From the NCBI GenBank assembly GCA_016292545.1, contig JAEDIG010000044.1, forward strand, positions 1-17,807: a stretch of DNA of 17,807 nucleotides. Direction: 5' to 3'. A program made the translations under genes and the position numbers. Source of the DNA: Bacteroidaceae bacterium (GTDB lineage Bacteria; Bacteroidota; Bacteroidia; Bacteroidales; Bacteroidaceae). The notes below the pieces were generated by a model. That model did not search any database. It had not been told where the DNA came from and worked only from the letters and a program-made list of their open reading frames with translations. Positions 7,396-14,980 of the stretch are shown here, in pieces (position 1 is the stretch's first letter; the number at the start of each line of letters is the position of its first letter).

Positions 7396-8643
7396 ATGAA
7401 ACATCATATCCTTCTCATGGCCGCACTGGCCATCCCGGGCATCATGGGTGCCCAAACGGCAGGCAGCCGCCACATCGACATGGAAAACGGCGTGCTGGGC
7501 ATTGCCGACAACAGGGGATTCACCCTGCAGAGCCGCGACAGCAACTTCGTGTTCAAGCCCTACCTTTTCCTGCAGACCCAGGCCAGCTACCACTACTACG
7601 ACGACGAGGGGCTCGACAAGGCATACAACCAGGACAACGTGGCCAACAGCGGCTTCTCCATCCCGTATGCCATCATCGGATTCACGGGCACCACCTTCGG
7701 ACGGCTCGACTACAACCTGTGTGTGAACGCGGCGGCCTCGGGCGGCAACATCCTGCAGCAGGCATGGATAGACTACCGGCTGAGCCCCGCCGCACGCTTC
7801 CGGGCGGGCAAGTTCAAGACACCCTTTGCCCACGCCTACCTCACCACACTGGGCGAAACGCTCTTCCCCATGCTGCCCACCTCGCTCACCACATCCTGCA
7901 TCATGCCCTATTCGCTGAATGCCGTTACGCCCGCCATTGCCACGGGCTTCGACCTGGGCGTGCAGTTCCATGGCATCGCCCCCATCGGCGCACGCCACGC
8001 ATCCCCCTGGCTCATGGGCTATGAAGTGGGGCTCTGGAACGGCACGGGCAGCAGCATCAACACCGCCACCAAGACACTCAGCGACGACTGGCACATCCCC
8101 TCGCTGCTCTATGGCGCACGCCTCACCTTCATGCCCTGGGGAAAAATGCCGGCCACACAGGGCAACCCCCATCTGCTGCGCCAGCGCAGCCTGCTCTTCG
8201 GCATCAGCGGAAGCCTGAATGTGGAAAGCGAGAACGAGAGCACCAACGACGGCCGCCTGGCAGCGGAATTTGCCATGCTGAAAGGCCGGTGGTATGTGGC
8301 CGCCGAAGGGTACTGGATGCACGTGGGCTTCACCAAACGGCAGAAAGTTAGCGAGTCGTTCAACTACTGGGGAGCCTATGGGCAGGTGGGCTACTTCTGC
8401 ACCCGGCAGCTCCAGGCAGGCCTCCGCTATGATTTCATGGACCGCAACGGCACGGGACGCGACGGTTTCCTGAACATGCCCGCGGCCGTGGTCAACTACT
8501 ATGTGGACAAGTGCAGGCTGAAGCTCTCCGCCATGTACCAGTTCACGGGCCGCTACGGCCACGACACCCAGCTCGACCGCGACAACGACGACCTTGGCAT
8601 TGCCACCCACAGCGGTGTGGTGAAACTGCAATATTCATTCTAA
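7396..8643 (+). CDS. Porin_O_P-like outer-membrane porin
   Basis: This 415-residue protein has a signal peptide (MKHHILLMAALAIPGIMGA, cut before Q20) and a beta-barrel pattern throughout. The block AGKFKTPFA (137-145), the early FKPYLFLQTQASYHY strand (53-67) and the final strand VVKLQYSF ending in phenylalanine fit the phosphate-selective porin O/P family and the usual BAM recognition signal. Unlike the first porin of the operon it has no coiled-coil tail. Porin_O_P members are not all phosphate-specific; in operons with metal-related proteins they may pass other anions or chelates. It lies 42 bases after the di-haem gene and 21 bases before the mono-haem lipoprotein gene. The family is likely; the solute is unknown. 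Confidence 0.75.
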   Translation: MKHHILLMAALAIPGIMGAQTAGSRHIDMENGVLGIADNRGFTLQSRDSNFVFKPYLFLQTQASYHYYDDEGLDKAYNQDNVANSGFSIPYAIIGFTGTTFGRLDYNLCVNAAASGGNILQQAWIDYRLSPAARFRAGKFKTPFAHAYLTTLGETLFPMLPTSLTTSCIMPYSLNAVTPAIATGFDLGVQFHGIAPIGARHASPWLMGYEVGLWNGTGSSINTATKTLSDDWHIPSLLYGARLTFMPWGKMPATQGNPHLLRQRSLLFGISGSLNVESENESTNDGRLAAEFAMLKGRWYVAAEGYWMHVGFTKRQKVSESFNYWGAYGQVGYFCTRQLQAGLRYDFMDRNGTGRDGFLNMPAAVVNYYVDKCRLKLSAMYQFTGRYGHDTQLDRDNDDLGIATHSGVVKLQYSF

Positions 8644-8664
8644 CCAGGAGGGGAGGCACACGAC

Positions 8665-9411
8665 ATGAACATCCTACACCTACGCACCCACGTCCTTCTG
8701 GGACTGCTCCTTCTGCTGACGGCCACCGCTGCATGCGACAGCGGTGACATTGCCGGCCAGGACTACACCGTGTCGGAATCGGGCAAGACCGTGAGGCTGC
8801 GCATGACGGTGAGCGGAGCAGGCCGGCTGGAAGAAGACCTCTGTCTGGCACTGGCCGCCTACGCCGACGACGAGAAATACGCCACCGTGCAGCGAGTCAT
8901 CCCCACAGCCACCCCCGACGGCACACAGGTGGAGCTCATTCTGGGCAACCTGGGCGACCACATCCACACGGTGGCCCTGGTGCTGGCCGGACGGCTCAGG
9001 GACCGCATCCTCACACTGGCCGACATAGACCTGACCGCCTGTGCCGACGGCGACACGCTGACCACCGACCTGGGGCCGCTCACGCTCGACCTCTATGGCT
9101 GCATACAGACGGGCATCCTGGACCAGACGTGCATCCAGTGCCACTCCACCAGCCACCAGGCGGCCCGCCTGAACCTTTCGGAGGGCTACAGCATGGAACA
9201 GCTTGTGGGCGTGCCCTCCACCGTGCGTCCCCATCTGCTGCGCGTGAGCCCCGGCCAGCCGCAGGAGAGCCTGCTCCACCAGGTGGTGGCCGAGGACGGC
9301 AGCCAGGCTGTGGGTTTCAACCACACCGACCTGATGAGCAGCCAGTTCAAAAGCAACCTCCCGGAGGTGCGCTGGCTGATAGACCGATGGATAACGAGTC
9401 TGGAAAAGTAA
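8665..9411 (+). CDS. Mono-haem c-type cytochrome lipoprotein
   Basis: The 248-residue product has a hydrophobic signal with lipobox ATAAC (C24) followed by DSGD, again acidic after the cysteine. Residues about 35-140 look like a beta-rich extracytoplasmic domain with no family that I recognise. One haem c site, C156-I-Q-C159-H160, begins a small C-terminal cytochrome c-like domain (about 150-248). Its blocks LNLSEGYSMEQLVGVPS (169-185) and LRVSPGQPQESLL (192-204) recall the single-haem domain found in many lipoproteins of Bacteroidetes and Planctomycetes. M224 in HTDLMSSQ is a candidate distal ligand. It is the last gene of the five-gene operon; a new promoter follows at 9453. The expected role is electron carrier or haem-based partner of the di-haem protein on the same membrane face. 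Confidence 0.78.
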   Translation: MNILHLRTHVLLGLLLLLTATAACDSGDIAGQDYTVSESGKTVRLRMTVSGAGRLEEDLCLALAAYADDEKYATVQRVIPTATPDGTQVELILGNLGDHIHTVALVLAGRLRDRILTLADIDLTACADGDTLTTDLGPLTLDLYGCIQTGILDQTCIQCHSTSHQAARLNLSEGYSMEQLVGVPSTVRPHLLRVSPGQPQESLLHQVVAEDGSQAVGFNHTDLMSSQFKSNLPEVRWLIDRWITSLEK

Positions 9412-9452
9412 AAAAAACAAGGTAATATCGGGCGCGGTAGGCTAAAAATGAC

Positions 9453-9460
9453 TATCTTTG
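9453..9460 (+). promoter_or_regulatory. -7 box of the Rid-like/ccsBA unit
   Basis: TATCTTTG matches the Bacteroidetes -7 consensus TAnnTTTG, 20 bases before the start codon at 9481. No clear TTTG element is seen about 20 bases further upstream. The box lies in the 69-base gap after the cytochrome operon, so the next two genes can be expressed independently of it. Confidence 0.5.
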
Positions 9461-9480
9461 CACCCATAATTGAATAAAAC

Positions 9481-10620
9481 ATGACATTTCAGAACATATA
9501 TTTGGAAGATTTGGGCATAGAAATGCAGGAGGCGGCCTTCGTTCCCGCAGGCGGTGTGGCCGAATGGCACATCATGCTGCACGTGGCTCCGCAGGGCGAC
9601 CTTTTCGGCCGTCAGCTGGAACGTGTGTATGCCGCTGAGGAGCGCATCCTGTCCATGCCCGAGCATGCAGGCGCCCACTACATCATGAAGCGCTACTTCC
9701 TCTCGGACAGCGCCAACCAGCAGCCGCTCATGCGCACCGAAACGGAGATGGCCGTGAGTGTGATCCAGCAGCAGCCGCTCGATGGCAGCAAGATTGCCGT
9801 GTGGCTCTATCTGCAGCGGGGCACGGAGGTGGCCAATGAGAACGGACTCATCTGCGTGCGCCACAACGGCTACAAGCACCTGTGGAAGATGGGCATGCAC
9901 CAGCACAAGGGCGACAGCGCATGGCAGACCGAGAGCCTCCTCATCGAATACGAGGAGATGCTCCATGCCATGGGGGCCACACTGGCCGACAACTGCATCC
10001 GCACGTGGTTCTTTGTGCGGGATGTGGACACCCAGTATGCCGGACTGGTGAAGGCCCGCAGGGAGAATTTCCTGCAGCAGGGGCTCAACCCGCAGACCCA
10101 CTACATCGCCAGCACAGGCATCGGGGGCATTCCCGCCGACACACGTGCACTGGTGCAGATGGGTGCCTATGCACTCACGGGCTTCCAGCCCGCCCAGCAG
10201 CAATACCTCCATGCCACCACCCACCTCAACCCCACCATCGAATACGGTGTCACCTTTGAACGGGGCACAGCCCTGCAGTTCGGCGACCGCCGCCACGTGT
10301 ACATCTCCGGCACGGCCAGCATCGACAACCGCGGCAATGTGGTGCATGTGGGCGACATCGTGCGCCAGACCCACCGCATGTGGGAGAATGTGGAGGCCCT
10401 GCTTCAGGAGGGAGGCACAGGGTTCCAGGACGTGATGCAGATCATCGTGTACCTGCGCGACACAGCCGACTACGCTACGGTGAGGGAACTCTTTGCAGCG
10501 CGCTTCCCCGATATTCCCACAGTGTTCACCCTGGCTCCCGTGTGCAGGCCCACATGGCTGATTGAGATGGAATGTGTGGCCGTGATTCCCTCGCATTGTC
10601 CCGAATACAACGATTTCTGA
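9481..10620 (+). CDS. Rid/YjgF-like protein related to FkbO/Hyg5 chorismatases
   Basis: This 379-residue cytoplasmic protein ends in a Rid/YjgF-like domain (about 262-370): HVYISGTASID at the start of the fold, a central helix with WENVEALL, then VYLRDTADYATV and PVCRPTWLIEMECVAV. R356 of CRP lies where RidA has its conserved arginine (R105 of E. coli). The middle part (about 150-215, with LHAMGATLADNCIRTWFFVRD and IASTGIGG) looks like a second, diverged Rid-like unit, as in FkbO/Hyg5-type chorismatases, which are of similar length. The known activities in this superfamily are imine/enamine hydrolysis and chorismate cleavage; which, if any, applies here is not visible. It is expressed from the -7 box at 9453. 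Its stop overlaps the start of ccsBA (TGATG), so the two are translationally coupled. It has no signal peptide or membrane segment. Confidence 0.68.
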   Translation: MTFQNIYLEDLGIEMQEAAFVPAGGVAEWHIMLHVAPQGDLFGRQLERVYAAEERILSMPEHAGAHYIMKRYFLSDSANQQPLMRTETEMAVSVIQQQPLDGSKIAVWLYLQRGTEVANENGLICVRHNGYKHLWKMGMHQHKGDSAWQTESLLIEYEEMLHAMGATLADNCIRTWFFVRDVDTQYAGLVKARRENFLQQGLNPQTHYIASTGIGGIPADTRALVQMGAYALTGFQPAQQQYLHATTHLNPTIEYGVTFERGTALQFGDRRHVYISGTASIDNRGNVVHVGDIVRQTHRMWENVEALLQEGGTGFQDVMQIIVYLRDTADYATVRELFAARFPDIPTVFTLAPVCRPTWLIEMECVAVIPSHCPEYNDF

Positions 10621-12521
10621 TGACACACGCAGACTCCCGTTCCTCATCCCCATGGCGGAAGCTCCGCCTGTGGCCGTTTGTGCTGATGATGGTGCTGGCC
10701 GTGGCCATAGCCGCCGCCACCCTCGTGGAGGAGGGGTGGGGCACGGCTGCCGCCCGGCGGATGGTGTACGGCTCGGCATGGTTCACCGCCCTGTGGGTGG
10801 TGCTGGCCGGTATGGGGCTGCGCGTGATGCTGGGGCTGCGCCTATGGAAACGCCCCGCCACCTTTGCCCTCCATGTGTCCTTTCTGGTGGTGCTCAGCGG
10901 TGCACTGCTCACAGCCTTGACCTCGCGTCAGGGCTATTTGCATCTGCGCCAGGGCATACCTTCCTCCCACTATGCCCGCGACAACAGCGCCACGGCCAGC
11001 CTTCCCTTCACGGCCAGGCTCGACAGCTTCTGCATCCTCCACTATCCCGGCACCGAAGCTCCGCAGGACTATGTGAGCCGTGTGCGCATACAGGACAGTA
11101 CCTACGTCATCTCCATGAACCGCATTGCCGAGGTGGAGGGCTACCGCCTCTACCAGAGCAGCTATGACCCCGACCTGCAGGGCACCGTGCTCAAGGTGAA
11201 CTATGACCCCTGGGGCACCGGCGTCACGTATGCCGGCTACCTGATGCTGGCACTGAGCATGATGTGCAGCCTGCTGGCCGATGTGCCCTGGATAAGAAGG
11301 CTGCGGGGCCGCTGCAAGAAGGCCGGCTGCATGATGGCAGTGGTGGCAATGGGCCTGCCTGCAAGCGCAGAACCGCTGCCCACCCTTCCCCAAAGCAGGC
11401 TCCTCATGATGGAGCAGGAGCAGGTGATGTGGAACGACCGCGTGGCCCCCATGGGCACCATGGCGCAGGAATTCCTGCTCAAGATATACGGCCGGCGCAC
11501 CTATCACGGCCTTTCGCCCATGCAGGTGGTGAGCTCATGGCAGATGGCCCCGCGCCAGTGGGCGGAACAGCCCATCATCAAACTGCCGTCCGGCGGATAT
11601 GGCTGTCTGAGCGACTTTATCGACTATTCCACCATGCCTCCCCGGCTGAAAGGGCTGGGCACCGATGCACGCACCGACGAGAAGGTGGGCCTCATCCTGA
11701 TGCTGATGCAAGGGTCGCTGGTGAAGCCGCTGCCCGAGGGCGTTGCGCCCGCCAGCCATGCACGCATCCGTGCAGAGCTGTGCTACAACCGCATCGACTG
11801 GACGCTGTGGGGCATGATAGCCTGCTTCGTGCTGGTGGCTGTCAGCGGTGTGTGTGCCTATGCCCGCCTCGGCCTGCTTCGTGCCCGCCGGCCACAGCTT
11901 CTCCGCATGGTCCATGCGGGCAGCATTGCGCTGTGGCTTTTCCTGGCCGTCTCGTTTGTGCTCAGATGGTACATTGCCGCACACATACCGCTGGCCAACA
12001 GCTATGAGACGATGGCCTTTGTGGCACTGTGCATCCTCTCGCTGCGCATTGCCGTGCCCTCCCTGCGGCAGGAGACGGGTGCCCTGCTCCCCGCCGCATT
12101 CGTGCTGCTGGTGGCCCACCTGAGCGAATCGGACCCCTGCATCACCCCGCTGGTGCCCGTTCTCCATTCCCCCTGGCTCAGCGCCCACGTGAGCATCATC
12201 ATGCTCAGCTATGCCATGCTGGCACTCTCCATCATCGACCGCCGCATGCTCAAGACAGCCGTGTTCCTGCTGGCCGCAGGCATCTTCCTGGGGGCCGTGT
12301 GGGCCAATGTGTCGTGGGGTTCCTATTGGAGCTGGGACCCCAAGGAGTCGTGGGCATTGGTCACCATGCTGGTGTACTCCCTTCCGCTCCACACGCAAAG
12401 CATCCCCTGGCTACGCAGCGACAAGGCCTACAGGATTTATTCGCTGGTGGCGCTGTGCTGTCTGGCCATGACCTACTGGGGCGTGAACTATCTGCTGGGC
12501 GGCATGCACAGCTACAACTAA
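10620..12521 (+). CDS. ccsBA: CcsBA-type cytochrome c synthase (ResB-CcsA fusion)
   Basis: The 633-residue inner-membrane protein is a System II cytochrome c synthase, which carries haem across the membrane and joins it to CxxCH motifs. The N-terminal part (1-220) is ResB/CcsB-like, with three membrane spans and the block YRLYQSSYDPD (175-185). An extracytoplasmic region (about 251-390) leads to the CcsA part (about 395-633). The haem-handling WWD segment is WGSYWSWDPKESW (566-578). All four conserved histidines are visible: H85 (FALHVSF), H455 (AAHIPLANSYE), H523 (LSAHVS) and H630 (GGMHSYN). The chosen ATG at 10620 overlaps the previous stop codon (TGATG). The frame is open to 10572, but that extension would run into the Rid-like gene. 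Three haem sites are encoded in the preceding operon (two in the di-haem protein, one in the mono-haem protein), so these are plausible substrates. It is shorter than many fused CcsBA proteins because the ResB half is compact. Confidence 0.9.
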   Translation: MTHADSRSSSPWRKLRLWPFVLMMVLAVAIAAATLVEEGWGTAAARRMVYGSAWFTALWVVLAGMGLRVMLGLRLWKRPATFALHVSFLVVLSGALLTALTSRQGYLHLRQGIPSSHYARDNSATASLPFTARLDSFCILHYPGTEAPQDYVSRVRIQDSTYVISMNRIAEVEGYRLYQSSYDPDLQGTVLKVNYDPWGTGVTYAGYLMLALSMMCSLLADVPWIRRLRGRCKKAGCMMAVVAMGLPASAEPLPTLPQSRLLMMEQEQVMWNDRVAPMGTMAQEFLLKIYGRRTYHGLSPMQVVSSWQMAPRQWAEQPIIKLPSGGYGCLSDFIDYSTMPPRLKGLGTDARTDEKVGLILMLMQGSLVKPLPEGVAPASHARIRAELCYNRIDWTLWGMIACFVLVAVSGVCAYARLGLLRARRPQLLRMVHAGSIALWLFLAVSFVLRWYIAAHIPLANSYETMAFVALCILSLRIAVPSLRQETGALLPAAFVLLVAHLSESDPCITPLVPVLHSPWLSAHVSIIMLSYAMLALSIIDRRMLKTAVFLLAAGIFLGAVWANVSWGSYWSWDPKESWALVTMLVYSLPLHTQSIPWLRSDKAYRIYSLVALCCLAMTYWGVNYLLGGMHSYN

Positions 12522-12566
12522 CCGCCGCCGGGCAGCATCCACTACACAAAAAAAAAGTTTTCAGGA

Positions 12567-13943
12567 ATGACCCAAAAGAAGAAGAAAAGAAGAAGACTCA
12601 AGAAAAGCGTGCGTCTGGGCTGCACGGGATTTGTGATAGGCTTTGTGGCCGTGGTGTCGCTGCTGGTGGGCTTCTGCTCGGGCGGAGACACCCCGCAGGA
12701 GGCATCGCTCCCCGACACATCGTATGTGTTCCGCGACACCATCTTCACCAATCCTGCCATGGCCCGGCGCATCCAGAAGCTGGTGGACACCCCCCTCCGC
12801 ATCGACACGTCGCGCCTGGGTATCTGTGTCTATGACCTCACCGGGCAGGCCATGGTGTATGGCCACCACGAAGGCGCATCCATGGTGCCCGCCTCCTGCA
12901 TGAAACTGCTCACGGCCATTGCCTCGCTGCGCATACTGGGGTGCGGCCACTACTATGAGAGCAGCCTGATTACCGACGGCACCGTGGACCGGGGCACGCT
13001 CACGGGCACACTGGTGGTGGCCATGGACGACGACCCGCTCATAGAGTCCTTTGCCCCCCTGACGGATGCGCTCAAGGACAAGGGCATCCACACCATCGTG
13101 GGCGACATCGTATTCGACCTGGCACGCGCAGACACGCTCCGCCAGCACGCATCGGCCATGCCCTGGGACATCCCCTACAGCAAGGTGCCCCTGCTGATGA
13201 AGGGTGCCACACGCGTCAGGCGTGAGTTCATGCAGGCCCTGTCTGCCTCCGGCATCTCGTTCCAGAAGAACATGCTGCTGTCCCATCCCTGCCTGCTGGG
13301 CATCGACCAGGACACCCATCCCGCCTCCTATCGCATTGTGCTCAACCGGATTCATGCCAATCCGCACACCACAAGGCTGGCACGCGTGCGCCACAGCCTG
13401 AGGGAGGTGGTGGCCCCCATGCTCATCCACAGCAGCAACATCAAGGCCGAAGCCGTGTTCCACCACACCGCCCATGCACTCTCGCGATGGGCCGGCCCCG
13501 AGGCCGACCCTGCCACTGTGATGCTCTCCTTCATCCACCACCAGCTGGACATAGACACCTGCGGCCTGGTGGTGATGGACGGCAGCGGCCTGTCGCCCCA
13601 GAACCGGCTCACGCCCCGCTTCCTCACCCAACTGCTCACCTGGGCATGGACCGATGCCTCCATCCGCCGCGTATTGCTGGGTGAAGCCCTTGCCTCGCCG
13701 GCCTCTCCGCGCAGCGGTTCGCTGATGGGACGCATGCGGTCGCCCCGTTTCCGGGACAAGGTGTTCTGCAAGACGGGCACGCTCACCACCAAGGGTGTGT
13801 CCTCGCTCAGCGGCTATTGCCTGGGAGCCGACGGCCATTGGTATGCCTTCTCCATCATCCACGAAGACACTCCCGTCTATGAGTCGCGCAACTTCCAGGA
13901 CCGCCTGTGCGGCATTCTGGTGGGAGGAAAGGCATCCCGTTAG
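12567..13943 (+). CDS. dacB: PBP4-type D-Ala-D-Ala carboxypeptidase/endopeptidase (peptidase S13)
   Basis: This 458-residue protein trims or cleaves peptidoglycan peptides in the periplasm. The three penicillin-binding motifs are present: S110-C-M-K113 (SxxK, nucleophile S110), S289-S-N291 (SxN) and K402-T-G404. The DGSGLS block (338-343) is also typical of family S13. The length is near that of E. coli PBP4 (477). The N-terminus is a very basic stretch (residues 4-16) followed by a hydrophobic segment (about 17-37) without a clear cleavage site, so it is probably an inner-membrane anchor rather than a removed signal. The basic stretch is written in A-rich codons, and an A9 run lies just before the gene (12548-12556). 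It starts 45 bases after ccsBA and may be read through from it; no good -7 box was seen in the gap. It has no evident functional link to the cytochrome genes. Confidence 0.88.
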   Translation: MTQKKKKRRRLKKSVRLGCTGFVIGFVAVVSLLVGFCSGGDTPQEASLPDTSYVFRDTIFTNPAMARRIQKLVDTPLRIDTSRLGICVYDLTGQAMVYGHHEGASMVPASCMKLLTAIASLRILGCGHYYESSLITDGTVDRGTLTGTLVVAMDDDPLIESFAPLTDALKDKGIHTIVGDIVFDLARADTLRQHASAMPWDIPYSKVPLLMKGATRVRREFMQALSASGISFQKNMLLSHPCLLGIDQDTHPASYRIVLNRIHANPHTTRLARVRHSLREVVAPMLIHSSNIKAEAVFHHTAHALSRWAGPEADPATVMLSFIHHQLDIDTCGLVVMDGSGLSPQNRLTPRFLTQLLTWAWTDASIRRVLLGEALASPASPRSGSLMGRMRSPRFRDKVFCKTGTLTTKGVSSLSGYCLGADGHWYAFSIIHEDTPVYESRNFQDRLCGILVGGKASR

Positions 13944-13985
13944 CTTTTTTCGCCCCCGTTCGTTCATGTTTCAAGAAAAAAAAGT

Positions 13986-13993
13986 TAACTTTG
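13986..13993 (+). promoter_or_regulatory. -7 box of the uronate operon
   Basis: TAACTTTG matches the Bacteroidetes -7 consensus TAnnTTTG and lies 31 bases before the start codon at 14025. The DNA upstream is A-rich (eight A at 13976-13983). No TTTG box at the usual spacing was found. The element sits in the 81-base gap after the PBP4 gene. Confidence 0.5.
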
Positions 13994-14024
13994 TACCCGT
14001 TATTCACATATAAGGAACCGAAAC

Positions 14025-14948
14025 ATGACCATCATCGATGCACATTCCCATCTGTGGCTCCGCCAGGACACCGAGGTGGACGGAAAGAGAATAAAGACGT
14101 TGCACAACGGGCGCAGCCTCTTCATGGGCGAGGAGGTGCAGATGCTGCCGCCCTTCATGACCGACGGGAAGAACACTGCCGAGGTGTTTCTCTCCAACAT
14201 GGACTATGCCCAGGTGGCGGCGGCCGTGGTGGTGCAGGAAATCATCGATGGAGAGCAGAACGACTATCTGGCCGAGGTGCAACAGCGCTTCCCCAGCCGT
14301 TTCTTCACCATGGGAATGCCCGACATGAAGCTCCTTTCCCAAGGGCATGAAGGCGAGCAGAGGTTCTTGGAGGAAACAAGGCTGCTCATCAAACGCGGCT
14401 TCCGCGGCATTGCCCTGCCAGGCCACCGACTCACGGAGCCGGTGCTCAAGCTTGTGCCCATGGCCCGTTTGCTGGAGGAACACGGCATTATCCTGGACAT
14501 GTGTCTGGACGACAATGCCCGCCAGATAGCAGAAATGGCCGAGGTGATACAGGAATGCCCGCGGCTGAAGGTGGCCATCGGTCACTTTGGCATGGCCACC
14601 ACCCCCACATGGAAAAACCAGATACTGCTGGCGCGCGAGAGCGAAAACGTGAGCATCGAGGCTGGTGGCATCACCTGGCTCTATCACCACGAATTCTATC
14701 CCTATCCCAGTGCCATACGCAGCATCAGGGAGGCTGCCGACATGGTGGGCATGGACCGCCTGATGTGGGGCTCCGACTATCCCCGCACCATCACGGCCAT
14801 CACCTACCGCATGAGCCACGATTTCGTGCTGAAAAGCACCGCGCTCACCCAGCAGGAGAAACAGCTCTTCCTGGGCGAGAACGCCCGCAGCTTCTATGGA
14901 TTCCGGGAGTTGGCGGAATTGCCATACATAAGGAATATGTCAGAATAA
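14025..14948 (+). CDS. TIM-barrel amidohydrolase, COG3618-like sugar lactonase candidate
   Basis: This 307-residue cytoplasmic protein has the amidohydrolase plan: H7-S-H9 at the end of the first strand (IIDAHSHLW), H187 in VAIGHFG and D251 in LMWGSDYPR. The fifth strand (GIILDMCL, 154-161) lacks the usual metal-binding histidine. That pattern is closer to the COG3618 group (fuconolactonase, 2-pyrone-4,6-dicarboxylate lactonase, galactarolactone isomerase) than to classical deacylases. It is first in an operon with uxaB and uxaA, 32 bases before uxaB. That context points to a sugar-acid lactone or a related uronate derivative as substrate; this is inference. It is not UxaC (uronate isomerase), which is also an amidohydrolase but about 470 residues long. 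Family membership is fairly secure; the reaction is open. Confidence 0.72.
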   Translation: MTIIDAHSHLWLRQDTEVDGKRIKTLHNGRSLFMGEEVQMLPPFMTDGKNTAEVFLSNMDYAQVAAAVVVQEIIDGEQNDYLAEVQQRFPSRFFTMGMPDMKLLSQGHEGEQRFLEETRLLIKRGFRGIALPGHRLTEPVLKLVPMARLLEEHGIILDMCLDDNARQIAEMAEVIQECPRLKVAIGHFGMATTPTWKNQILLARESENVSIEAGGITWLYHHEFYPYPSAIRSIREAADMVGMDRLMWGSDYPRTITAITYRMSHDFVLKSTALTQQEKQLFLGENARSFYGFRELAELPYIRNMSE

Positions 14949-14980
14949 ACAACAATAGCACCAGAAAAAAAACGAGAACA

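Noticed and set aside
5803..8631. A 942-codon open frame on the minus strand, antisense to the di-haem and porin genes
   Set aside because: It is rich in His, Val, Gly and Ala as expected for the complement of G+C-biased codons, has no recognisable domain, and overlaps genes with clear haem motifs, signal peptides and barrel patterns.
7396..8643. Assigning phosphate uptake to the Porin_O_P-like protein
   Set aside because: The family name does not settle the solute, and no phosphate genes are nearby; the neighbours are haem and M75 proteins.
10572..10619. An upstream start that would add 16 residues to CcsBA
   Set aside because: It would overlap the Rid-like gene by 49 bases, and the ATG at 10620 forms a TGATG stop/start overlap typical of coupled genes.
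13922..13950. A possible terminator after the PBP4 gene (GGGA/TCCC pair followed by six T)
   Set aside because: The stem is only 4 bp, lies inside the coding end of the gene, and is separated from the T run by several bases, so support is too weak to list.
12561..13967. A 468-codon minus-strand open frame antisense to the PBP4 gene
   Set aside because: The plus strand has SxxK, SxN and KTG motifs in order; the antisense protein is His/Gly/Val-rich with no known motif.
14025..14948. Calling the hydrolase uronate isomerase UxaC because it precedes uxaB and uxaA
   Set aside because: At 307 residues it is much shorter than UxaC (about 470), and its motif layout fits the COG3618 lactonase-like group.
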